64,000 nucleotides of DNA from Chloroflexota bacterium (GTDB lineage: Bacteria > Chloroflexota > Dehalococcoidia > Tepidiformales > Tepidiformaceae), in NCBI GenBank assembly GCA_016191435.1, contig JACPOQ010000035.1:434001-498000 (forward strand), in the 5' to 3' direction. The notes under the pieces are model-generated. The model worked only from the letters and a program-made list of their open reading frames with translations. It made no database searches and was not told the origin of the DNA. The position numbers were made by a program, and so were the translations under genes. Shown here piece by piece: positions 57,709 to 64,000 of this stretch; the stretch's first letter is position 1; the number at the start of each line of letters is the position of its first letter.

Positions 57709-59220
57709 ATGGACGACAAGACAATCGATGAGCTGCATGCCCTGCGCGCGCAGGCCTACGATGCCGCGCGGCCCGAGGCCGTCGCGCGCGTCCACGAAAA
57801 CGGCCGGCTCACCGCCCGTGAGCGCATCGAGGGCGTCCTCGATGCGGGCACATTCGTCGAGTCCGGGGTGCTCGCCGGCGGCGCTGAGGAGCCAGCCGGC
57901 GGCTACGTGACCGGCATCGGCACGCTGTTCGGCAAGCCCATCGCCATCGGCTCGTACGATTATTCCGTCCATGGCGGCACTCAGACGGGCATAAACCACG
58001 CCAAGATTGATCGCACTATCGAGCTCGCCCACCGCTATCGCTGGCCATTCGTCTGTTTTGCCGATGGGGGCGGCGCGCGGGCACAGGGCCTGGCCGGGAG
58101 GTCCTGGGGCTCGGGGATGAGCACCGCCATGGGCACCTTCGATGGCATGGCCTACCTCTCTGGCTGGGTCCCGACGGTGGCGGTTGTGTCCGGGCGCTCC
58201 TTCGCCGGCAACGCAAGCATTGCAGGCTTCTCCGATGTTGTGTTCGCCACCCGCGGGTCGGCGATCGGCATGGGCGGACCGCCGCTGGTGGAGGCGGCGC
58301 TCGGGCTGCGGATGACTCCGGAAGAGCTCGCGCCATCGGAGATGCACGAGAGGACGGGCGGCATCGACCTGCTCATCGAGGACGACGCCGAAGGAGTCGC
58401 GTTGGTGCGCAAGTACCTGGCCTACTTCCTCGTCGAAAAGACCGAAGGCACGCCCTCCAGGGAGCATGACACCATCCGCGCCATCGTGCCCGATAACCGC
58501 CGCCGCCCGTATGACATGCGCAAGATAGTCGCCGCCCTCGCGGATGCGGACAGCGTGTTCGAGCTCCGCCCGAACTGGGCGACGGCTGCCATCACGGCGC
58601 TCGCGCGCATGGGCGGCCACGCCGTTGCCATCATTGCGAACCAGCCGAAGTCCAACATCGCCGGCGCCATCGATGCCAACGCCGCCGATAAGCTCGCGCG
58701 CTTCATCCAGCTCGCGGATGCCTACGACATCCCCATCGTCTCGCTCATGGACAACCCCGGGTTCATGCTCGGGCCCGATGCCGAACGCGCCGGCATCGCC
58801 CGTCACCACGCGCGGCCGCTGCTCGCCCAGGTAGACCGCACGGTGCCGCTGTTCCTCGTCCATATCCGCAAGGCCTACGGCCTCGGGCCGATGGCGATGG
58901 GCTCGATGTTCCAGCCGACCGACCTGCGCCTCGCCTGGCCGACGGTTGAAGCAGGTGGCATGGCCCTGGAAGGCGCCGCTGCGCTCATCCAGCGCAAGGA
59001 GATCCGCGAGGCTGGCGGGCAGGCCGCCGCCCGCGAGAAGCGCGATGAGCTCGCCGACCAGATGCGCGAACGCAGCCTCTGGCAGAACGCCGGCCGCAAC
59101 TACACCTTCGACGAAGTCATCGATCCCGCCGAAACTCGTGACCGCATCATTGCGATGCTGCGCTTCATCCCGAAGCCGCCGCCGCGGACGAAGCGGAAGC
59201 ACTACATCGACACCTGGTAG
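57709..59220 (+). CDS. Acyl-CoA carboxylase carboxyltransferase subunit (PccB-like)
   Basis: This 503-residue protein has the two crotonase-like halves of the carboxyltransferase: GGYVTGIGTLFGKPIAIGSY, FADGGGARAQGLAG, SFAGNASIAGFSDVVFATRG, AIGMGGPPLVEAALG, then IANQPKSNIAGAIDANAADK, PIVSLMDNPGFMLGPDAERA and GLGPMAMGSMFQPTDLRLAW. It transfers a carboxyl group from biotin to propionyl-CoA, acetyl-CoA or a related acyl-CoA. No biotin carboxylase gene is adjacent, so the partner is elsewhere. It starts at ATG 57709. Confidence 0.93.
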   Translation: MDDKTIDELHALRAQAYDAARPEAVARVHENGRLTARERIEGVLDAGTFVESGVLAGGAEEPAGGYVTGIGTLFGKPIAIGSYDYSVHGGTQTGINHAKIDRTIELAHRYRWPFVCFADGGGARAQGLAGRSWGSGMSTAMGTFDGMAYLSGWVPTVAVVSGRSFAGNASIAGFSDVVFATRGSAIGMGGPPLVEAALGLRMTPEELAPSEMHERTGGIDLLIEDDAEGVALVRKYLAYFLVEKTEGTPSREHDTIRAIVPDNRRRPYDMRKIVAALADADSVFELRPNWATAAITALARMGGHAVAIIANQPKSNIAGAIDANAADKLARFIQLADAYDIPIVSLMDNPGFMLGPDAERAGIARHHARPLLAQVDRTVPLFLVHIRKAYGLGPMAMGSMFQPTDLRLAWPTVEAGGMALEGAAALIQRKEIREAGGQAAAREKRDELADQMRERSLWQNAGRNYTFDEVIDPAETRDRIIAMLRFIPKPPPRTKRKHYIDTW

Positions 59221-59409
59221 GACCCAGCTCGCGATGGCCCTTTGGCGGTTGTGGCATTCGCCGGAACCGCCGGTTCGCCGGATTGACGCCGCCCGTGCGC
59301 ACGCGTCCGCATCATTTCGCGGGTCTATCGGTACGAAAATTCCTCCATACTTGTCAATCTGCGGTGATGCCACTTGAGATCGTGGCAGCTTTCCGCGATT
59401 CTACGCGAG

Positions 59410-59694
59410 ATGGATCTCTGGTTGCTCGCCGCTTTGATCGTCCTCGCCGTCGCGGCGGCCGGCTGGAGCATCGGCCGGCGCAGCGCACTCCGCGCCGAGC
59501 GCGCCTGGCGCGGCAGCTGGTTCGTCTACCTCTTCCTCGGCGCCGGCATGACGTTCGGCGCGATTGCCACATCGCATCTGCTGCTGGCGGCCTTCCTCTG
59601 GTCGAAGGTGTTCGTGTTCCTGGCGCTTGGCTCCTGGCTGTTCCTGCGGCGCGTCCGCACAGCGCCACCGCGTCCCGTGGACCTCGCTGGTTGA
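59410..59694 (+). CDS. Small membrane protein, function unknown
   Basis: This 94-residue protein from ATG 59410 has two to three hydrophobic spans (WLLAALIVLAVAAAGWSIG, WFVYLFLGAGMTFGAIATSH, LLLAAFLWSKVFVFLALGSW) and short basic tails. No family is recognised. It lies in a 480-base space between the carboxylase gene and the convergent LLM oxidoreductase gene, which it nearly touches. Confidence 0.6.
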   Translation: MDLWLLAALIVLAVAAAGWSIGRRSALRAERAWRGSWFVYLFLGAGMTFGAIATSHLLLAAFLWSKVFVFLALGSWLFLRRVRTAPPRPVDLAG

Positions 59695-59704
59695 CCGGCC
59701 CGGT

Positions 59705-60703
59705 TCACCTGAACGCGGGGATGACTTCGCGGCCGAACAGCTCGATTGCGGCCTTGATCTCGGCCCAGCGCGCCACACCCGCTGCGGGGCTGATGCTCAG
59801 GATCATGTAGCTGCTGCCCGTCGCTGCGTACCACTCCTGGATCTGCGCGATGCAGTCCTCGGGTGTCCCGAAGATGACGCGCTCGGGCGCGAGCGCCTCC
59901 CATGTGAGCTGCGATTCGTCTTCGACCTTCTGGAGCCACGGTTCGAGGTCGGCGTTCAGGGCGCCGTGCTTCCAGTAATAGCGGTACGTCGCCACCGTGG
60001 CATCCGCGTACGTCGCCCTCGCCGCCTCCCGAGTGCTCCCAATGGCGAGCGGGCGCATGAGGGTGATTGCAGCCGGCGCGCCCTGTGCGCTCGCCTCGCC
60101 GAGATAGGCAGCCCGCAGTTGCCGAACGGCCGACAGCGAAAGGATTGGGTCGGTGAGCCACGCGTCGGCAAGACGGGCAGCTCGCCGCACGCCGGGTTCG
60201 GTCCAGCCCGCGAGCCAGATCGGCGGCCGGGGCGATTGCATCGGCCGTGGCGTGACGGTCACGTTTTCGAGCTGGAACCGCTTGCCATGAAACGAGAACG
60301 GCTCGCCCGTCCATGCCAGCTTCACGATTGCGACCGCCTCTTCAAGCAACGACACGCGTTGGCGGATCGGGACCCCGAAGGCCTCGAAATCGCCCCGCTG
60401 GTAGCCGAGCCCCGCCCCGAGGATGAGACGCCCGCTCGAGAGCAGATCCAACACCGCCGCATCGGCGGCGAGCCGTGTCGGGTGGTACAGCGGCGGCAAC
60501 AGCACCGCCGTGCCTAGCCGCAAGCGCTCGGTGCGGCCGGCCAACGCCGCCAGCGCCGTCAGCGGCGATGGGTTGATCCCCGCCTGCTGGTGGTGCTCGG
60601 TGCAGAACCAGCCATCGAAGCCGGATGCTTCGGCCAGCTGCGCGAGTTCGGAGAGCTGGTCCAGTGGCACCGTGGCGCCGAAATAGAGGCCAAATCGCGC
60701 CAT
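59705..60703 (-). CDS. LLM-class flavin-dependent oxidoreductase
   Basis: This 332-residue protein belongs to the luciferase-like monooxygenase (bacterial luciferase/F420) fold: FGLYFGATVPLDQLSELAQL, GFDGWFCTEHHQQAG, RLRLGTAVLLPPLYHPTRLA, LILGAGLGYQRGDFEAFGV and VIFGTPEDCIAQIQEW. It uses FMN or F420 as a carrier; which one is not clear from the sequence. It is 29 bases after the Baeyer-Villiger monooxygenase gene, so the two are probably in one transcript with a shared catabolic role. Confidence 0.92.
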   Translation of the reverse strand: MARFGLYFGATVPLDQLSELAQLAEASGFDGWFCTEHHQQAGINPSPLTALAALAGRTERLRLGTAVLLPPLYHPTRLAADAAVLDLLSSGRLILGAGLGYQRGDFEAFGVPIRQRVSLLEEAVAIVKLAWTGEPFSFHGKRFQLENVTVTPRPMQSPRPPIWLAGWTEPGVRRAARLADAWLTDPILSLSAVRQLRAAYLGEASAQGAPAAITLMRPLAIGSTREAARATYADATVATYRYYWKHGALNADLEPWLQKVEDESQLTWEALAPERVIFGTPEDCIAQIQEWYAATGSSYMILSISPAAGVARWAEIKAAIELFGREVIPAFR

Positions 60704-60732
60704 CGGTGCACCTGTTCCCTATCGCACGCTGG

Positions 60733-62382
60733 CTACCGCGCCGGCTCCATCACCTTTGAATCGAGTGCGAAGCCCTCGTAGCCGTTGGCCGCGACCTCGT
60801 CGCACTTGATCCGGTAGGCGCCCACGCCGCCGACGTAGGGCATGAACACGCGCGGCTTGCCCGGGATGTTCGCCCCCAGGTACCACGAGTTCGCCAGCGG
60901 GTAGAGCGTCAAGCTGGCCACTTCGTTCACGTGGTCCACCCACGCATCCTGCGCGCCGGTGTCCGCTTCGATCGTGGCGTTCTCGTGCTCGCGCATGTAG
61001 CTCATGCAGTCGGCGATCCAGTCCACGTGCTGCTCGATAGAGATGATCATGTTGCTGAGCACCGAAGGGCTCCCCGGGCCCGTGATCATGAACATGTTCG
61101 GGAAACCCGCGACCGACAGGCCGAGGTAGGTCCGCGGCCCGGCTGCCCAGACATCGCCCAACCGCTCGCCCTCGCGCCCGCGGATGTCCATGCTCAGGAG
61201 CGCGCCTGTCATGGCATCGAAGCCCGTCGCGTAGACGATGGCATCGAGCTCGTATTCGGCGCCATCCTCCAGCCGAAGCCCGTTCGGCAGGATCTCCGTG
61301 ACCGGGTTGTTCTTGATGTTGACAAGCGTCACATTGTCGCGGTTGTAGGTCTCGAAGTAGTACGTGTCGATGCAGATGCGCTTGGTGCCGAGCGGATGAT
61401 CCTTCGGCGCCAGCGTCTCCGCCACCTCGGGATTCTGCACGACCTTCCGCACCTTCCCCCGCACGAATTCCGCGACGGTCTCGTTCGCCTCGGTCGTCGC
61501 GAGGAGGTCCGCATACGCCTGCAGGAGGTGGAAGCCGCCCTGGTTCCAGCCCTGCTCGAAGGCCTGCTCGCGCTCTTCGGGCGCGGCTTCGAGTGCGGAC
61601 TGTTCGTTGACTTCGATCGCGATGCCGGCCGGGGATTCCCGCGCGAGGCGCTTCAGCTCGGCGAAGTTCTCCTTGTACTCGCGGACTTTGTCCGGTGTGA
61701 GCCGCTCGTTATTCGCGGGGAGGCTGAAGTTCGGCGTCCGCTGAAACACCGTAAGGTGCGCGGCCTGCGACGCGATCAGCGGGATGGACTGGATCGCGGA
61801 CGAGCCCGTGCCGATGATGCCCACCCGCTTGCCCGAGAAATCGACGCCTTCGTGGGGCCAGCGTCCTGTGTGGTACGAGTCGCCCTTGAACGTATCCACG
61901 CCCTTGAAGTCCGGGATCCGCGACGCCGAGAGGCAGCCGGTCGCCATGATGCAGTACTTCGCCGTGAACCGGTCACCCCTGTCCGTGCCCACGGCCCAGC
62001 GGTTCGTGCCCTCGTTGAAGTGCGCCGACGTCACGGTGGTTTCGAACTGCATGTCGCTGAAGAGGTCGAACCGCTCCGCCACGTGGTTGGCGTACTTCAG
62101 GATCTCGGGTTGGGTCGCGTAGCGCTCGGTCCAGTTCCATTCGCGCTGGAGGTCTTCCGAGAAGGAATACTGGTAGTCGAGGCTCTCAACGTCGCAGCGC
62201 GCACCCGGGTAGCGGTTCCAGTACCACGTCCCGCCGACGCCGGTGCCGCGCTCAATCACGCGGGCCGAGAAACCGAGCCCGCGCAGCCGGTACAGCATGT
62301 ACATGCCGGCGAAACCGGCGCCGACGATGATTGCGTCGAACTCCGTCCGGGTGTCGGCGGAAGTCTTTTGTTGGGCACACAT
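60733..62382 (-). CDS. Flavin-containing Baeyer-Villiger-type monooxygenase
   Basis: This 549-residue protein has two Rossmann motifs (IIVGAGFAGMYMLYRLRGLG near residue 20 and VGIIGTGSSAIQSIPLIASQ near residue 190), and between them the fingerprint FKGDSYHTGRWP, matching FxGxxxHxxxWP of Baeyer-Villiger monooxygenases. GVGGTWYWNRYPGARCD is also typical. The enzyme uses NADPH and O2 to insert oxygen next to a ketone, giving an ester or lactone. ATG 62382 is preferred; the open frame continues upstream 25 codons. Confidence 0.93.
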   Translation of the reverse strand: MCAQQKTSADTRTEFDAIIVGAGFAGMYMLYRLRGLGFSARVIERGTGVGGTWYWNRYPGARCDVESLDYQYSFSEDLQREWNWTERYATQPEILKYANHVAERFDLFSDMQFETTVTSAHFNEGTNRWAVGTDRGDRFTAKYCIMATGCLSASRIPDFKGVDTFKGDSYHTGRWPHEGVDFSGKRVGIIGTGSSAIQSIPLIASQAAHLTVFQRTPNFSLPANNERLTPDKVREYKENFAELKRLARESPAGIAIEVNEQSALEAAPEEREQAFEQGWNQGGFHLLQAYADLLATTEANETVAEFVRGKVRKVVQNPEVAETLAPKDHPLGTKRICIDTYYFETYNRDNVTLVNIKNNPVTEILPNGLRLEDGAEYELDAIVYATGFDAMTGALLSMDIRGREGERLGDVWAAGPRTYLGLSVAGFPNMFMITGPGSPSVLSNMIISIEQHVDWIADCMSYMREHENATIEADTGAQDAWVDHVNEVASLTLYPLANSWYLGANIPGKPRVFMPYVGGVGAYRIKCDEVAANGYEGFALDSKVMEPAR

Positions 62383-62498
62383 AGTTCGCGTCCTACTATC
62401 GTTATTGATGAGCCCGATTCTGTCATTGCGCCCGGCGCGCGTCCACTGGGCGGACAAGATGATTCACGAATCGTTGCACCCGCCCCCGGCTCGTGGCC

Positions 62499-63647
62499 TC
62501 AATTCGCCCCCACCGCTGCGTAGGCGGCCCTGACCAGCCCCTCACCGCGTGGGTCGCCGACCACCCCGGCCTCCATGCGGTTCATCATGTACGAGACGGT
62601 CATCCGCCGGTCGCAATCGACGATGATGAGCGAACCACCCCAGCCGCCCCAGAAGCAGATGCGGCCGTCCTGCAGCAGATACGGGAACGTGACCGCATCC
62701 GGGAGGCCGTAGCCGATGCCGAAGCGCGCCGGCACGCCGAGCACAAGGTCCATGCCGTTGGCCTGCTCCTGGAAGATGAGGTCAATCGTCTTCGGCGAGA
62801 GCAGCCGCACGCCATCGACTTCGCCGCCATTGGCCACGACTGATTGCGCCCGCGCCACCGAGCGCGCATTCCCGTGACCGTTCGCCGCGCCGATCTCCGC
62901 GCGCCGCCACGCTTCCGTCCAGGCGACCGAGGCATCGGGCGCCGGCCCGGTGAACGTCTTCACCGCGACGCTGTCGGGGTCCATGGCGCTCAAGTCCACG
63001 GGCAGCGGCGGTGGCGGCACCACGTTGGACACGCGGTGGAACTCCGCCGGGTCGAGACCGATGTGGAAGTCCGCGCCGAGCGGCCCCGCGACTTCCTTCG
63101 CGAAAAACGTCCCGAGCGACATCCCCGAAATCCGGCGGATAACTTCGCCCACGAGGTGTCCCTGGTTGAGCGCGTGGTACCCCGAGGCCGTTCCCGGCTC
63201 CCACCACGGCGCCTGCGCCGCCAGCATCGACGTGGATTTCTCCCAGTCGTAGATGTCCTCGACAACCACCGGCTGCGCCCACGCCGACACGCCCGACGTG
63301 TGCGACATCAGGTGCCGCACTTCGATCGCGCCCTTCCCGTTGGCCGCGAATTCCGGCCAGTACTTCGCCACTGGCGCGAACACGTCGAGCTCGCCGCGGT
63401 CGGCCAGCACGAGCGCGCTCAGCGATGTCATCGTCTTCGTCGTGGACCAGACGTTGGTGATCGTGTCGGCGGTCCATGGTCTGGTCTTCTCGGCATCGGC
63501 CCAGCCGCCCCAGAGGTCGACCACCGGCGCCCCCTCGAGCGTCACCGCGACCGACGCGCCGAGGTCGGCGCCGGAATCGAGGTTGGCCTGCAGCAGGTCG
63601 CGCATCGCTGTGAATCGATCGTCGCACGTCCCCTGGACGGTAGTCAT
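62499..63647 (-). CDS. Beta-lactamase-fold serine hydrolase (EstB-like esterase)
   Basis: This 382-residue protein has the SxxK catalytic motif in [20 protein letters not shown], Tyr in [14 protein letters not shown] (YHALN, a YxN-like motif), [16 protein letters not shown], and a C-terminal [13 protein letters not shown]. It resembles EstB-type esterases. It lies upstream of the Baeyer-Villiger monooxygenase gene by about 116 bases on the same strand. An esterase/lactonase acting on the oxygenase product would be a logical partner; this is inference. It starts at ATG 63647. It is a paralogue in fold of the gene at 46221. Confidence 0.92.
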   Translation of the reverse strand: MTTVQGTCDDRFTAMRDLLQANLDSGADLGASVAVTLEGAPVVDLWGGWADAEKTRPWTADTITNVWSTTKTMTSLSALVLADRGELDVFAPVAKYWPEFAANGKGAIEVRHLMSHTSGVSAWAQPVVVEDIYDWEKSTSMLAAQAPWWEPGTASGYHALNQGHLVGEVIRRISGMSLGTFFAKEVAGPLGADFHIGLDPAEFHRVSNVVPPPPLPVDLSAMDPDSVAVKTFTGPAPDASVAWTEAWRRAEIGAANGHGNARSVARAQSVVANGGEVDGVRLLSPKTIDLIFQEQANGMDLVLGVPARFGIGYGLPDAVTFPYLLQDGRICFWGGWGGSLIIVDCDRRMTVSYMMNRMEAGVVGDPRGEGLVRAAYAAVGAN

Positions 63648-63770
63648 GGAACAGCCTCCGGGTGCAAGTGGCGCCAGCATACGCGGTTCGCGCTCGCCGT
63701 CGATGCGTGCGGCGGCGGTGGTTAAAGCCGCTTGCCGGTCGAGGGCTCGATGCCCACGGCTGGCTCGAAG

Positions 63771-64000
63771 TCATCGCCCGTCGTTGGGCGTGCCTGTGGG
63801 TCCGAACATCAGGATTGCCGTCCCCGGGTGGGCCGAGGGCTTGTGCCGCACTCCCATCGGCACCACAAAGGTGGCTCCCGGCTCGAGTGTCACCGACCAC
63901 CCCTCGAAGTGGACCGTGAATCGGCCACTCAGTGCGAGAAGAACTCGTCCGTCGTGTCGTGGACGTGCCAGGTGTGGTCGCCTGGACCCTTCGCCACGCG
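63771..64000 (-). pseudogene. Cupin-domain gene with a frameshift, cut by window edge
   Basis: The minus strand reads the cupin opening GPGDHTWHVHDTTDEFF, then falls out of frame (SH, stop). A one-base shift restores LALSGRFTVHFEGWSVTLEP, GATFVVPMGVRHKPSAHPG and AILMFGPTGTPNDG, the second half of the same beta-barrel, down to a stop at 63771. The shift lies about 63936-63944 in an AAGAA/TTCTT stretch. It is either a degenerating gene or a one-base sequence error. The gene starts beyond the window. Confidence 0.7.

Noticed and set aside
60931-62523. 530-codon plus-strand ORF
   Set aside because: It is antisense to the Baeyer-Villiger monooxygenase; no domain.

Overview
The window is high-GC bacterial chromosome with dense, mostly intact housekeeping genes on both strands. 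I see no rRNA, CRISPR array or transposase. The gene content suggests a Chloroflexota lineage, possibly Dehalococcoidia-like: 2-oxoacid:ferredoxin oxidoreductase with a fused gamma-alpha subunit, NuoG/NuoI-type Fe-S proteins, Gly-rich lipoproteins, GlpX-type fructose-bisphosphatase, VIT1-ferritin fusion, Baeyer-Villiger monooxygenase and many acyl-CoA enzymes. This placement is inferred from gene content and was not tested by phylogeny.

Layout. 0-5.6 kb: 5'-truncated pheT, a rhodanese lipoprotein, a short antitoxin-like ORF, then a minus-strand group (tandem HD-GYP protein, cytidylate-kinase-like protein, lipoprotein). 5.8-9.9 kb: a CBS protein, korA, korB and a zinc-ribbon/CBS protein, read as one plus-strand unit. 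9.9-14.5 kb: a LysR regulator, a PHP phosphoesterase, a broken PPOX flavoprotein, then an FMN riboswitch driving ribE-ribBA-ribH. 14.6-14.8 kb: a run of perfect hairpins ending in an intrinsic terminator, a candidate structured RNA. 14.8-17.9 kb: nuoI-nuoG-like genes on the minus strand. 18-21.9 kb: a membrane protein, an HD hydrolase coupled to glpX, and an MFS transporter with a hairpin over its ribosome-binding site. 22.1-25.8 kb: minus-strand HIRAN-BRCT protein, enoyl-CoA hydratase, RAMA-domain protein and a Tat-exported protein related to the phage T4 tail-tube protein gp19.

26-36.7 kb: enoyl-CoA hydratase, VanY-type carboxypeptidase, two alpha/beta hydrolases, an SLT transglycosylase, DinB-like protein, membrane ferritin-VIT1, TldE/PmbA and a sirohaem nitrite/sulfite reductase. 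37-41.4 kb: an AT-richer block with a small secreted four-cysteine protein, a lipoprotein, a peptidoglycan-binding adaptor, an ABC ATPase and a MacB/FtsX-like permease. I consider this block the best candidate for an undescribed system. 41.4-50 kb: sucD without sucC, CYTH-CHAD protein, YbjQ, uracil-DNA glycosylase, SMP-30, a beta-lactamase-fold esterase, YceI, an alpha-toroid protein and a MarC-like protein. 50.1-53.8 kb: tRNA-Val(GAC), iminopeptidase-like hydrolase, a nucleotidyltransferase behind a short leader ORF and hairpins, a winged-helix regulator and two VOC proteins. 54.2-64 kb: two secreted proteins, an amidase, acyl-CoA carboxylase carboxyltransferase, and an esterase / Baeyer-Villiger monooxygenase / LLM oxidoreductase series. 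The window ends in a cupin gene with a frameshift.

How it fits together. The core is an aerobic or facultative heterotroph with ferredoxin-linked central metabolism (KorAB, Nuo-like proteins, nitrite/sulfite reductase), flavin synthesis under FMN feedback, and fatty-acid, ketone or ester catabolism. Many starts are GTG or TTG with purine-rich Shine-Dalgarno sequences. I moved several starts inward on that basis and say so in the entries.
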